Assembly (NCBI GenBank): GCA_914767715.1
Contig: OU612065.1
Span: 38,626,001-38,690,000 of the forward strand
Direction: 5' to 3'
Origin: Membranipora membranacea
Taxonomy: Eukaryota; Bryozoa; Gymnolaemata; Cheilostomatida; Membraniporidae
Length of the DNA: 64,000 bases
Part shown: positions 10,761 to 24,900 of the stretch, one piece after another
Position numbering within the stretch: the stretch's first letter is position 1
Layout: the number at the start of each line of letters is the position of its first letter
Position numbers and translations under genes: made by a program
The notes under the pieces: model-generated
The model's database searches: none
What the model saw: the letters and a program-made list of their open reading frames with translations, nothing else
What the model was told of the DNA's origin: nothing

Positions 10761-11645
10761 CTACAGAAACTTTGCTGTCTTTATCTTCTTGCAGGGTATA
10801 ATGATTAATATTATGTTGAATCAGGAGGTAATTCTTTTCGAAGTATTAATACTTCATCTACGCCACTTTTTGATAAATCAAACATTTTTAGGATAAATTA
10901 ACTTTATGAATATAAAATATTAATCTGTGTACATTTTACTCATCTAACATATAGTACACACATATAATACACCATCCCTCTATACATGTCTACAACACAC
11001 GCTCATCCAACATTAAACTTCATCTACCTGAAATTTGACAACAGTTTTTGATCAACAAAGGGTCTCATATCGAATGGCAGCATTGTGGTACGAGCTGCCC
11101 GACATTCTGAAACCAGTTTAGAGTTGGGCGGCCTTTATAACGGCTCTCTTGGCTTTAAGGTTTTGATTTTCTTCATCGTAATTTAATTAATTTTTATTGC
11201 CGTGTTTCCTACGGCAATTTGGCCTTGCACCTCAACTAGCTGCGACATTGTCGAAGGTATTGCACATGTGGGCCTCATCGCCACTTTACTCCGCATATTT
11301 TTGTTGCACCTAAATGTTAACTTGTGCAATGAAATAGAAACAAAACAAAGCATGCCCATACAAGTCATGCAAGCGAGGCTTTTGGCATCCCTGCATCTAC
11401 CAAAAGAAGCACTAAGCAAACATTAATTCCTAAGCAAACCCCTGCAAATTGCACTTTTTGCCAATGACATACATTTTAATCTGAACTACATTCATTCATT
11501 CCCTTAGGCCAATCTGATGCTGCCCACACTCACATTTTGTTTCCTTCTGTTCATGTCGGCAAGGTTTAGGGTAGTCTGTTTCCTCTGGTTTTGATGCGGA
11601 AGGATATTTGAAAAACTTTGTGTCAATACTGATTGACTCGATACC

Positions 11646-11748
11646 GACCTTTGCAATATCACTCACCAGAGGGAACAAACTTTGGGAATAGTGGCCATAA
11701 TAGAACATGTTTGTTCCCTCTGATGGCGAAGTGTATTGCAAAGGTCAG
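11646..11748. repeat. Short inverted repeat
   Basis: Arms GACCTTTGCAAT...GAGGGAACAAAC and GTTTGTTCCCTC...ATTGCAAAGGTC, about 35-40 bases each with mismatches, are separated by about 27 bases. It is probably a foldback relic. Confidence 0.6.
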
Positions 11749-12570
11749 TTATGAAGGCGCTGCGGCTTGATTCGCTGCTTTTAGGTATTCCGCCGCATTC
11801 ACTAAGAAGGAAAAAACTTGTTCTATGATAATGAGGCTGTATTGGAGATATTGAGCTTTGTCTTCTCTTGTCAGAGACTGCCATGTAAAAACTTCCTAGA
11901 AAAACTTAATCATGTGATATAGATGAAAGGTTATCCCCCCCTGTGATGTTTGGGAGGGGTGAAGGGCCCCAATCCTAATAATAACGAGAGATGAGATGAG
12001 GTTCAGTAGGCTTTTTTATGCACATGTTCTCACATTTTGTTTCTGCGGTTGTCAATACAGAGCGGGACTGTCCAGGACCAAGAGCAGAAAATGTAAGTCC
12101 TCTCAAAGTTTGTTTTTTCTTAGTTATGTTAAGGTCTTTTCCTAATAATATTTTGGATTGCATGGTTCTTAGGCTTCCTGCCTTTGTATTTTTGCCCTAC
12201 ACACATGAAATGTACCAAGGACTTGCATGCACATGCTATGATGATTGCATTGCATAATAGTGCCTACATTTAGTTCACGTTGTTCTGTTGTGTGCACTGC
12301 ACTGCATCCTCAGATAGTCCCACCCATCAACTTCACTAGTGAGTTTGTACATCATGATACTAACTGAACTTGTAAAATCTGCAGTGGGCCTGTGTTTGCA
12401 TGTATAAACAACCACATCATAATGATATGGCCTATTACTAAATTAACCCAGTTCTAAAAGGTATATTTATTATAAGTTCTATAAAAATCAAAGGTTTTGG
12501 GTGCAGTATTGATATCCATCCAAGTCTCTTGTTTTGCGGGATCATCTGGTCTACGCATGATGCCTTAATA

Positions 12571-12669
12571 AGACTGCTTACAATGTCTCAAGACTGTCTC
12601 GAAACATCTCATGACTGTCTTACAACATCTCAACACTGCCTCACAACGTCTCAAGACTGCAACACAACA
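12571..12669 (+). repeat. 21-base tandem repeat
   Basis: About four and a half diverged copies of a 21-base unit of the form TCTCAAGACTGTCTCGAAACA. Non-coding minisatellite. Confidence 0.7.
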
Positions 12670-13096
12670 TATCTCATGAGCCTTAACGCAGAACTGATAA
12701 ATAGTTTGTAATGCCAGGGGTTCCTGGTCTGAGAATTGCAGGCATATACATTTCCAAGTACAATACCATCAAACCAGAGACCTTTGTATGACAAGTAATC
12801 TGGCCAGTCCAGCTGAGCTGGTGCTCTTGGCCATTGTAAGTGACTTGGGGATGATATGTCGGTATAAACTGTGCTCACCTATCAGCAAGAGTCACGCAGT
12901 TCCGAATTCTTACAATTAATTTCCACAGCACATAGCACTGCCAGCTGTGGCGTTGTATATGATGATATATTTAGTTTTTTGTGTTGATACCTACTTTAAC
13001 CAGAAATGTATGTGTTACGAATCTCGGAGTTTCTTATGTGTGGCGCTTGTTTTGTTATTTTTAATTTGCAGAATAGAATCATTGCTTTGGTCTTCT

Positions 13097-13785
13097 GGGG
13101 GTCTTTCAATTAAAAAAAGCCTGAGTCAAAATCTATCTGATTGCTCACTCAGTGATTGAGACCTGTTACGTTCTGATTGAACAATTTGGGAACAGATTTG
13201 TGTTATTGGAAGACCAAGTGAGTGATAATTTTCAGTAAAGGGTAGGTGATAATTGTTTCAAAAAGGATTGCTCATTCTAATAGACAGTTTTCTGTGCTCT
13301 TATTTATGCCTCAATTTTGAGTTGTCCTCTCACCAGTTTGGTACTTTTAACCCACACCGCATAGGAAAAACCTGCTGAAAGAGGGTTATCTTGAAAACCG
13401 CTTATGATAGGATAAAACTGATTTTTGATTCAGAGTCTCCACCATTGAAAACCCTGTCAGGCAGGGTTTCTAAATCATTGGAGGCTTGAATGTTGATAAA
13501 TCTTAATTTTAGTGACAAAACTCATGAAGATTTCTGCCAAATTGTCCGCAAAACAGGAAGAAAATGCTACAATTGACTATCCAATTACTAAAATTATTTC
13601 CGAAACTATGTCCATATGAGTTTTTGATGTTGCTGATGTATGCTATTATAAGCGGTTTTCAAGATAACCCTCTTTTCAACACGTTTTTCCTATGCGGCGT
13701 GGGTTAAAAGTACCAAACTGGAGAGAGGACAACTCCGAATTGAGGCCGAAATCAGAGCTCAGAAAACTGTCTATTGAAAGACCCC
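13097..13785. mobile_element. Long foldback element just upstream of CAD
   Basis: The right arm 13642-13785 is the diverged inverse of 13281-13410 together with 13097-13110; the left arm is split by about 170 bases of unrelated sequence. The outer ends read GGGGTCTTTCAAT and its inverse. Matching inner landmarks include GTTTGGTACTTTTAACCCAC and GAGGGTTATCTTGAAAACCG. The right end is only 48 bases before the CAD start codon, so the element probably overlaps the CAD promoter or 5' UTR. Confidence 0.7.
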
Positions 13786-13833
13786 TAGTGCTTCTAATTA
13801 TGTGGTGATAATCTGATGTTTTCATGATGAAGG

Positions 13834-16800
13834 ATGGATAAAGCTCAGAGAGCAGCCTGTCTAATATTAGAGGATGGATCAGAGTATAATGGTTGGGCTT
13901 TTGGTTCAGAGACAAGCACAACCGGTGAAGTGGGTGAGTTGTTTTACTAAAAATGTGTCCGGTAAATGGCCATCCGCCAAACATCTCTGCAAAAAGGCCA
14001 TCTGCTTATGACAATAATACCCGTCCGGCAGCGCTATCTGTCATCCATTTCGACTTGTATTGATCTCAAAGTGTGACTGTCACAAACCCATCCGGATGGC
14101 CATTTGGCAACTGCTGGCCGCCGGCTTGGAGCAATATTAGTTGCTGTAACAAACCCATCGGGATGTGCCTTATGCAGAGATATTTGCAGTAACCACCCCT
14201 TCCGGATGGGTGTGCGCCCCAATGATGAGTGTCTACAACCCATCCTCCTCTGCTGCAAACCCATTCACCTCTGTCAAATTTGTGTCCGGCCATGCGGCTA
14301 GGTGCCTATTTGGTATCCAGCGGTTGTCCATGTGCCAACCGGATGCCTTTTTGACCACCAGCGGATGCCAAGTGGACATCTGGCGGTTGCCAAAGAGGCA
14401 TCCGAATGGATTCTTAGCGCAGCACAAATTATAAATTATAAACTATCAACGTTTGGCAGCTTGCCAAAAAAAACTGAGTAAATCAATAAATATTTGTTGT
14501 ATAGGTTTTTTGTTACATGAACCATGTATTATCTAGGACTGTGAGGGTTTGAAAAGTCTAAACAAGCGACATTCTCAGTATTTTATATATAGCTATGACA
14601 AAAACTGTTTTATAGGCAATGTAATAATGCATAATGTCAACATGCATTGAGTACATATCCATAATCATGAAATACAGATATCATCCCCTACAGGCAGAAC
14701 TTGAGTGCTTATCACGTTCATATTACCGGAGAAGATATATGACTTCATGCATGTATGTTTATTATTATTTGGATAGAAGTCCCTGACTGAATCTGCTCAA
14801 GAATAAAATTGGAGAATATAAAGAACTTTGCATCTGTTGTCGCTGACATGATCCTCTCATTGTTTTGTTTTACAGTATTTCAGACTGGTATGGTTGGTTA
14901 CCCCGAGTCACTGACTGATCCCTCGTACGCTCAGCAGCTCTTAGTGCTTACTTACCCATTGATAGGTAACTACGGAGTACCTGCTGATGAGTATGACATG
15001 CTCGGACTGCACAACTGGTTTGAGTCTGAGAGGATACAGGCAGCGGCTCTAGTTATATCAGAGCTATGTACAGACTACAGCCACTGGGCCGCCACCAGAT
15101 CTCTATCTGAATGGCTCGCTGAAAACAAAGTACCCGGTATCTATGGTAAGCAAATGTAGAAAATATTATTAGCGTGCCTTACCTGAAACATGTCTCATGC
15201 TAACCAGGACTTTCACAAATATGATTGGTTTTTGTAAAAGTGATAGCATATGATTGAAAGAAAAAAATCGATTACCACTTACATTAAAAAACATGGTATA
15301 ATCAGGGAGAATGGTATAATGACTATTCACAAAAGATGATTCTGTTTGGTTATAAACTGTTATGTCATTTAAGTGCATTATTATTTGTAAAGATTAGAGT
15401 GCCAATTGTTATAAAAGCCTAATTGGCAGGGCAGCATTATGAGAGGATGTTTATCGGCTGTCACAAAATACAAAACATGCTATTCACCGTTAATTACTGG
15501 TGTCTGCAAAACACCAATTCTTACACAAACCCTATGTGACATTAGAAAACTTTCAAGTAATATTTATCCAAACCCATATTCTAATGTCTGCTCATCACCA
15601 ACAAATGGCTAACTAAATTATGATTAATCGCTGAATGGAGGGGGGGGGTTCTTCTACAGCTTCTGTGATGATCAATGTATTAGATAGATATAACCTGACA
15701 CCCTCTACCTGTTCCTGTATTTTGGATTAAGCTGCTTTGATTCCCTGCCATTGTAACGATATGAGAATCAAATGGCTTAATCACGTAATGGGATAAGCCA
15801 CCTCAGCTGGAGGCAACAAAAACCTTCTTGTTTGTGTTCTGTAATAGTTGTTTGGCCTGACTTATCAATGACACTGAGAATGGTTCTCTTTATAGGGATA
15901 GACACCAGACAGCTCACACAGAAAATCAGAGAACATGGTACTATGTTAGGTAAAATTATAGTGGACGGCGATGACTCTGAGAAGTATCCGTTCTCTGATC
16001 CTAACTGTGCTAATCTTGTAGCTGCTGTCTCCTGCAAGGTTTGTTAGAATGCATCACATGTGTCAATCTTATAAATTTGCTTATTTATATTTTGCAAAAA
16101 GCATGTCTAGGCGTCTAAGATTCAATTCATGTGCCGGAATGGTCTACGGACCAAGGATTACCAAGAATAAAATAATATTCATGGGCTTGGTGAATGTTTG
16201 TATACTCTAATTTATTTGTAATAGTGGCAGGTGGCAACCTATGCAAAAAGTGGCTGCAAATGCAACTTCATTTACACGAATTAAATAAAAAACAAATAAT
16301 AACTCATGATGTTTATTTTAGGAAAACTCAACATTCAATGAAGAGGGAGAATTATCTATCATAGCTGTGGACTGTGGAATGAAAAACAATCAGATTAGAT
16401 GTCTAGCTAAGAGAGGAGCAAAAGTTACAGTCGTTCCGTGGAATTATGACTTCAATAAACTAGGTGTGTATGATATCAATCTGAATATGATGGTCTGCTG
16501 TCAGCTGGGAGCGTGCACACAGTTTTCTGTTTCAACGAAAACATGTGACCCTTGTTGAAAAGTCTGAGAAACCAACAGCTGGTGTTTGACAAGTTAACAC
16601 ATCTCACCAATTCACTCATAAAACATGTGTGGATACCTTATATTAATTTATCCAAACTTCAGCAATATGCTTTACTACTTGTCTTGGAAATGCAAAACAT
16701 ACTGCTCCACACAATTTATTCAGTGTGTCCGTACCTCGAAAATCTCAGACTGGTTTTGCCAGATACAGATAACATTGACCGTTTTATTTTAGAATACGAT

Positions 16801-18972
16801 GGAGTGTTTCTGAGTAACGGTCCGGGTGATCCAAGTATCTGTGGAGAAACCATCACTAACATAAATAAAGCGTTACAAAAAGGAAACAAGCCTGTGTTTG
16901 GTATCTGTCTCGGTCATCAACTCCTGTCTAGGGCTGCCGGCTGTACAACATACAAGCTACCGTGAGTGTCACTGCCTCCTATTCATTATCTATGTATGGT
17001 CAACTCTTCAACGTTATATTCACCCAGGTTAACTCCATTGCATTATCTTCCAAAAAAAAGCAAGAAAATCTGAGAAAAAGAGAAATTGATTTGAACATCA
17101 AAAGATGAAAAAAAAACAGCTCTTTTTATGCATCATAGGCATTGAAAGGAGTTGTTATGTCGTGTTCGATTGAATTACATCATGAAACATTGTGATATCA
17201 AGGTATGGCAACAGAGGGCATAATCAGCCTTGTACTCACTCGACAACGGGTCGCTGTTATATCACCACACAGAATCACGGCTTCGCAGTCGATGCTAAGA
17301 CTATACCGACTGGATGGAGTGAGCTATTTATCAATGAGAACGATAGGAGCAATGAAGGCTTAGTACATGATAACAAGCCTTTCTTTAGGTGAGTCTCACT
17401 CACTGTCGATTATTTCATGTTCCCATCTAATCGCAGTGCTGATGTAACAACCCAGGGATGTGCAATTTAGGAATTTTCCTGTAATTAAGAAAATTTCCTA
17501 TGAGTCCTTGATGCATGGTGTTGAGTTGAAGCTACAGAGCGCATATGTGTACTAAAAGTTTGGGTAGATGTTGAAGTGCAATTTGTTGAATCATCCCATT
17601 CACCAAGGAGTTGGATCACGTCCAACTCCTTGTTTTCGCACTAAAATAATAATCAAGGCATGTTTTTATAGTGTTAAATACCAGGCTAGTTTAATAATTT
17701 ACAGCATATTGTCAGTGTTTTTGCAAAAGCCACTTGTGTGAAAACAACTTTATTTGTAGCACCTAGAATCATATTATTCATTATGAGTAGTAGTGGTGGT
17801 ATGTATCATTAAAGATTTGGTCTCATGGCGCATGCATGGCCCAAGCGTGGCTCCTTCAATACAGGTTGTTTTTTCCTGTCAAAATGCTAATGATTGATTA
17901 GCCTTGTCAAAGTTCAGACGATCGATGCGACAATGATTGCATTCACCTCTGAAGGGGTGCAAATGTCCTAAACATGGTCTTGCAGACGTCTGATATTATG
18001 CTCAAATTTTGCGCAGCCTTTAGAATCTTCTACTATCTATAACCTATGTCTAGATCATAAACAATTTTACAAATAAATTGACAGTAAGCAATATTATGTT
18101 ATGTGTGTTTATGGTTTTATGGTTTGTCGGTTTACTGTGTGAAGTGTGGATTGTAATAATAAACCTTTGGGGGGAGATTCTGCATGATGTTGGGGTCCCT
18201 TCATATTTCACAGGTTACAGAAGAAATGTGGGGATGCGCATGAAACAGCCTGTCTATTGGCTGTAAGCTGCTTTGATTTATAGATGAAAGCTATTTTTTG
18301 TTTTTTTCTTGCATTATGATTTCTGCAGGCTTTTTTACACTCTAAAAATTAACGCTATCAAATTCTACACTTTTTTAACCCTCCATGAATTGATCAGATA
18401 TCTTCTGACCGCTACGATTTATCATAGCTAGCCCTGGCTCCAAGCTTTTTAGCACTTTGACTGCTGACTGACCAACGCGATGCTAGGAGTGCAATAAATA
18501 GTCTGAGGATCATGAGCCAGCACTTGGGTTATTTTCCTTAATGCTCTCTTCTATTCCTGCACAAAATTTGATTGAGGATCCACAAAGTGTTTGAATTTTG
18601 CTACTGTGATAGGATACACCTCCTCACTGCAGATAATGTTAATGTGAAGAGAAAACTGGCCTCATGGCCCAAATGTTGTTGTTAAGCTTGTTTTAATTTT
18701 TGATTTCTCAGGACACTATTTATTTATCCATATATATATACAGTAACAAAAAGAAAATGCTTTAGTATGTAGCTACATTGTTCATGTAATATATCTCTAA
18801 TTGATATTACGATATCTATCGTATATTATAGTGTACAGTTTCACCCAGAAGCCATGGGAGGACCAGAAGATTTGGAGCTCCTGTTTGATGTATTCATTCA
18901 ACAGGTGAAAGCATCTAAGAATGCTTTTGAGCAGGAGATCAGCATCAAGGATAGATTGGACATGGCTCTCAG
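13834..18972 (+). other. CAD: CAD exons 1-7: glutamine amidotransferase (GATase) domain
   Basis: Exons: 13834-13933, 14876-15145, 15896-16038, 16322-16463, 16793-16961, 17203-17388, 18832-18972 (residues 1 to about 383). This is a class I amidotransferase: the nucleophile Cys257 sits in GICLGHQL, and the partners His341 and Glu343 sit in SVQFHPEAM. It hydrolyses glutamine and channels ammonia to the synthetase. Other landmarks are [25 protein letters not shown] and [10 protein letters not shown]. Intron 1 (13934-14875) carries the CCGGATG motif cluster; intron 6 (17389-18831) is unusually long and otherwise featureless. Confidence 0.93.
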
Positions 18973-21900
18973 GTAAAACAGGCAGTCGATTTTTGAGAGC
19001 AACGCACTAATGAGGATGAGGTGATAATATGTTGCTTTGAAAAAAAACCATCAGGCTCATTGGACAGAATTTGGAATTCTCCATTAATTTGCGATGATTC
19101 TCTTTAAATAATAAACTACTTGCTATTCTAATATTTTGTATTATGTCTGACCTTGACGCACTGATGACCATTTGCACAGAGATGATGCTCGCACATGTTT
19201 ATATTTCTAGGTATAAGACACCTATGGTAGCCCAGCAGATTAAGCCTAGGAAGGTGTTAGTGTTAGGATCAGGTGGTTTATCTATCGGTCAGGCTGGAGA
19301 ATTCGATTACTCAGGCTCGCAGGTATAGTAAAGGGCCATTCAGAGAACCCTCTGCAGTAACAAACTCCTGAACACAACTTGGTTGGTTTTGTTTTGACTT
19401 ATGTTTTGATGTTAAAACGATTTATGTCCCCACCAAAAGGTTTCTAAACTTAGTGCTTCTATGATAGCAGCTAGTCTGAAGTGGTAATGAATGTAGTAGA
19501 TTCCTTACCACAACAGCCCTGTTTTACTGAATATTTTGAATTTCCATATTTTTACCAGGCACTGAAAGCTTTGAAAGAAGAGCAAATACAGACAGTACTA
19601 ATTAACCCTAACATAGCGACAGTGCAGACTTCTAAAGGCATGGCTGATAAGTGCTACTTCTTACCAATAACTGCAGATTATGTCACCAAGGTCAGTAGAT
19701 CATGTGACCGATCATGTGATCTTCTCAGTGCTCTACTCTGTTTACTCTTAGTCTATCATAAAATAACACTACCCATAACAGATTGTGGTGACATGACAGT
19801 GACATGTTGAAGTGATGTTTTTGAGTAGAAACAATTGCATTTTGACCGCAGACAACAAGTAGAAAGTTGTTTACGATAATTATGCCGTTGACTGAGTATC
19901 TTTGTTTACAGTAAAAGTTCTGATCACCTGATATCTTATTTTCTGGTACCATGTATAACCAGAAGAGGCCTAATCTGTCTGATGACAGCTGCTTCCCCTT
20001 ACTTATGCTTGATTTCTCTAACAGGTAATAGACAGTGAGAGACCTGATGGAATCTTGCTGGCGTTCGGAGGACAGACCGCTTTGAACTGTGGAGTGGAGT
20101 TATGTAATCGAGGGATATTAGCTAAGTATAATGTGGCTGTGCTCGGTACTCAGGTTAATGTCATCGAGTGGACTGAAGATAGGAAGGTGTTCGCTGAGAA
20201 GATGGAAGAGATCGGAGAACAGGTGGCTCCAAGTGCAGCAGCAGCCACTGTCGACGAGGTGAGTCAATGAATAATATAGTCTGAGTGCCCAAGACGTTCT
20301 GAGCTGTCATCGGCGGTACTGGCTTACACTCCTATAATAGTGTGTGCCAGTAACCCCCCCCCCCCCCCCACAAAACCAAACAAAAAAATCCTTCAGACAT
20401 AAAATAGGTAGGATCTAGTTGACTTCATATTTAGGAATGGTTTTTTAAATATTGTAATTGATTATAAAATGAAGTCAGAGAAACAAGAAACTTTTTTCCA
20501 CACATATTCAATTTTCTAAACATTTTGTTGTAGGTTGTAGCAGCAGCTAATAAAATAGGTTACCCTGTGATGATTCGTTCTGCCTTTGCTTTGGGAGGAC
20601 TAGGCTCTGGTTTTGCTGATAATGAGAAACAGCTGAGGACATTATCTAAGGGAGCTTTCGCTCACACAAACCAAGTTCTGGTAGATAAGTCACTGAGAGG
20701 ATGGAAGGAGGTAGAATATGAGGTGGTCAGAGACGCCTACGATAACTGTATCACTGTAAGTCTAACTGTATCATTTTAAGGTCTAACTGTATCACTGTAA
20801 GTCTTACTCTTACCTCAATTCTTACCTCAAATATTTTAGAACACCTGTAGACTACCTAGGTGGTATAAATGTCGAGTGCCTCATGTGGTAAGGCATTTTT
20901 GAGTCCGTAGTCAAGTCTGAATTCTGGTATGTAGCCATTGTGCATTTAATTTTGGTGAGATCCTATCCCAAGGTCTCCGATGCTTTATGGGAGGAAGCTG
21001 TTGTGATATGCCCTTGTTTCCATTGTATTTTGAGATCTACAGTTAATAATTTCATCATAATCAGAAGATAGGGTCTCATGATTGTTCTGATCTGAGAGAA
21101 TTCTCATCAGGAGTGATATTCTGTGTGATTTTCTCCATTCTTGTAAGGTCTGAAGTCCAAGGCTAGACCGCCCCTCTGTAATGCCGTGCCTGCCCTTAAT
21201 ACATTTTACAAATCTAATGGCTTTGTTTTGTTTTTATTGCCAAATAAAGAACTTAGGAAATTTAGAGCAGTTTACACAATTTGAATTCCATGTATTTGCT
21301 CGCCTGCAGTCAGTGGAGTTCTTGAGCTGGCTGTCTTCACGTAACATGTGTTAGCCTGATTGATTCCTCTCTTCAAATGGAATGTTCTGCTCAAAGCTAA
21401 GTTTCATACCGTGTAAATCAAGTAAGAATATTTTTGTATGTTATGTGTTTGTTACTTGCAGGTTTGTAACATGGAGAATGTGGATCCACTTGGAATCCAC
21501 ACTGGTGAATCCATTGTTGTGGCACCAAGTCAGACCCTCACAAACCAGGAGTACAACCTGCTTAGAACCACAGCTATAAAAGTGATCAGACATCTAGGCG
21601 TTGTAGGAGAATGTAATATTCAGTATGCTCTCTGTCCAACCAGCAATCAGGTAAGTTTACACTTACACTTACACTCACCCCAGTATACCTACACCCTATA
21701 TGAATGAACATAACATGTATATATGTTCTCTTCTGGCTTAAAACAACAGTCAAAATAGTTTGTTATTTCTCTCACAAGCATTAATTAAAAAAATGTATAC
21801 AGTTTGTATTCCAAAGACATATGCGCTTCAAGTGACTTTTTAGTGGTATCTCATTTTTATCAAGTAAGAATGAATATGTTATTGTGATTGTCCTCCCCTT

Positions 21901-24900
21901 GATGTTGGGAAGAAGACTCCAAACAAACACAATAAGCAATCCAGTGTTACACACGTGTTCTTGATCTGATTGAATGAACTGATTATCATATTAATTGCAC
22001 ACCTGCAAGATCTATAACTTGACAGAAAAGACTGAGACTAAGCAAGATATGTTTTACATCTAAATATGTTTGTAGTTTTACATCATAGAAGTGAATGCGA
22101 GGTTATCTAGAAGTTCAGCCCTGGCCAGTAAAGCCACAGGTTACCCTCTAGCCTACATCGCAGCTAAACTAGCGCTGAATATACCTTTACCTAAGTTGAG
22201 GAACTCTGTGACTAACTCTACTACTGCCTGCTTTGAGCCCAGTATGGATTATTGTGTGGTGAAGATGCCTCGCTGGGACCTCAAGAAGTTTGACAAAGTC
22301 GATAATAAGGTGAGTGACATGGATTAAATGCTATATCGTGCTCAATTCTCACTAAAATGCCGCTGTAGAGTAATTAGTTATTTGTTCGTGTTTTTTTTCT
22401 GAGCTGAAGAACTGATCCTGAAGCAGCAAGCAGCAGAAATCATATTCACATCCAGAAACAGTAAGAAACGCCATAACAGCTCATCCAAACCCTGTTAGTT
22501 AATCAGATATGAAACTAAGCAAGAAGCTCAAGCTAAACTACCACAAACAGGCTCTTCCATCGATAATGTGTCTGAAAATCAGTCGATATAGCTCACTTGA
22601 GGATAATAATCTACCTGACAATTTTAGATTGGAAGCTCTATGAAGAGTGTTGGTGAGGTGATGGCTGTGGCTCGTGGATTTGAGGAGGCGTTCCAGAAAG
22701 CTATGCGAATGACAGACGAGTCGGTGGATGGATTCTGTCCTGAAAAAGAACCCGCTAATGATCATGTATGTGAGAATAAACAACAGTACAATATGTAGTC
22801 TCCCCTTACAGTCACAAACCCACCGAGGCCGACTTTGATTGAAGGGCTCTATAAATATGAAAGTAGAAATTGATATAATATTTGTTATATATGTATCATG
22901 CTGCTTAATACATGGTATACATGGAAATACATGCTAATTGTAGGCATCAAATTATCCCGTTGGAAAATCACACTCTCCTGACAAAATCCTACAACTACGT
23001 ATAATCTCTTTGGATCTTATACTTCAGACCTCATGTCACATACTCCAAACAGTGATGGTCAGTTCAATGGGGGCGCAAAATGTGACAACTCAAAGTTTGA
23101 GACTCTCGGGTAGGAAGTATGTTGTTCGTTTTTAGATGTAGTTGATATTGGCTGATAAGTCTGATCTTCTCTATTGTAGGATCTGGCTAACCCGACTGAC
23201 CTGAGAGTATTTGTACTGGCCGCAGCCCTGGAGGAAGGTTACACTATAGATCGCCTCTATGAGCTTACTAAGATAGACCACTGGTTCCTGTACAAGTTCC
23301 AAAATATCATCAGAACAAGGACAGCCCTGATGCAGTATAAGAATGTCAATCAGGGAGTCAGTGTCAACATCCCTAAAGATCTACTAATAAAGGCCAAGAA
23401 GCTGGGATTCTGTGACAAGCAGATCGGCAAATATGTAGAATGGTTAGTGATTCGTAATATGATGATAAAGTGTAACGAACAGGTGTTCAGAAATTGCCAG
23501 CACTGCAAACTTTTTTCTTCTTTTCTGAACAACAATAGGCAATTGATTGGTTGATACATACATGTGACCAAGATATGGCAACATTCTAAAGCGGATAGTT
23601 TTTTGTATAGAACACTAACTATATTAGCAGGTCTCTGGTTCCTTTCTAAATCATTATAGAGTGTGACACCCCATAATACCCCCACATTTACATACGCAGC
23701 TCTAAGGCTCTTTTATACTTGTTATATTGTTTTAGCACTGAGGTAGCAATACGCAGGGAGAGACTAGCTCAGGGTATACTACCATGTGTGAAGCATATCG
23801 ATACAGTAGCTGCTGAGTGGCCAGCTTATACTAACTACCTGTATCTAACATATAACGCCTCAGGAAATGACATCACATTCCCAGGAGGCCATACTATTGT
23901 ACTGGGGTCTGGAGTGTATAGGATTGGTAAGCCGAATATGTACATGTAGAAGTCAATGAAATTACAGTGAAAGCAATTGGCAAAATACATAGGCTTAAGT
24001 TAGAAACCGACTGGCGATTATGACAAAGCATTGGATGAAAAACCATTGTGTCACTGGCAAAGACGTTCAGTATCTCAATATTTTAATATTATAACAAAAT
24101 ACCCAGCATCAAATGATAACAACCTTGTTCGCTTAGATTTGCTATTCCTAATTTTTCAGTCTTGTCTAGCCATGAAATGTTTGTGAGCATCATGAAGGCT
24201 CTAATAATTTGTTGACTGATTCTATAAGTTGTTTGCAGGTAGCAGTGTTGAGTTTGACTGGTGTGCTGTCGGATGTATCAGAGAACTGAGGAATGTAAGT
24301 TTTATTCTATGAACATCACCCCTATTCCATCTCAGAAATTGATCTGAGATGTGTAACGCCTGCTCCATTTTAGAGATCAGTCACTCTCTGACGTTTGAGA
24401 AAGCTTGCAACTGATGGTTTGCAAATCAGCGGAGTGCATGATAGAACCAGGGAGTTTGGGACCCCTGATAGAACAGAATTAGGACTTAAAAAAACGTATT
24501 AGTTGTCTTCTCTTATAATTCAGACAAAAAAATTCTTTATTCTTTTATTCTCTTTATATACCTGTTAGACTATATAAGAGAATATTTAATCAATATATTT
24601 GAGACTAGTCATAAACATGGAAATATACCTTGTGCATTATGACTTCAACATTCTGCCATGATGTGATAAACATCATGATTTATTTTACAGCTCGGTCACA
24701 AGACAATAATGGTGAACTGTAACCCGGAGACAGTGAGCACAGACTATGACATGTGTGACAGGCTGTACTTTGATGAGCTGTCCTTTGAGGTTTGTTAATT
24801 ATGTGTTATATGAAACAGAACTAACAAGTTGAGTTCAGGCTATACATGCCTGGTCATATCGGGTTCAGTTAGTTATCACAAGTGTTATTCTTGGGCGACG

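Larger units (their letters stand above)
10764..13096. other. Region with no assembled gene
   Basis: About 2.3 kb with short open frames on both strands. It contains a short inverted repeat (11646-11748), a 21-base tandem repeat (12571-12669), and a minus-strand open stretch near 12660-12860 with tryptophan- and proline-rich translation (for example QLDWPDYLSYKGLWFDG) that might be an exon of an unknown gene. None could be linked into a transcript. Confidence 0.35.

Noticed and set aside
14034-14434. Several overlapping open frames on both strands in CAD intron 1
   Set aside because: They arise from the G+C-rich CCGGATG motif cluster, which lacks stops; the translations are repetitive and lie within an intron bounded by well-supported CAD exons.
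17608-17636. Hairpin CAAGGAGTTGG...CCAACTCCTTG as a regulatory element
   Set aside because: Short, mid-intron and isolated; comparable small palindromes occur at 45243-45266 and 61703-61727 with no consistent context.
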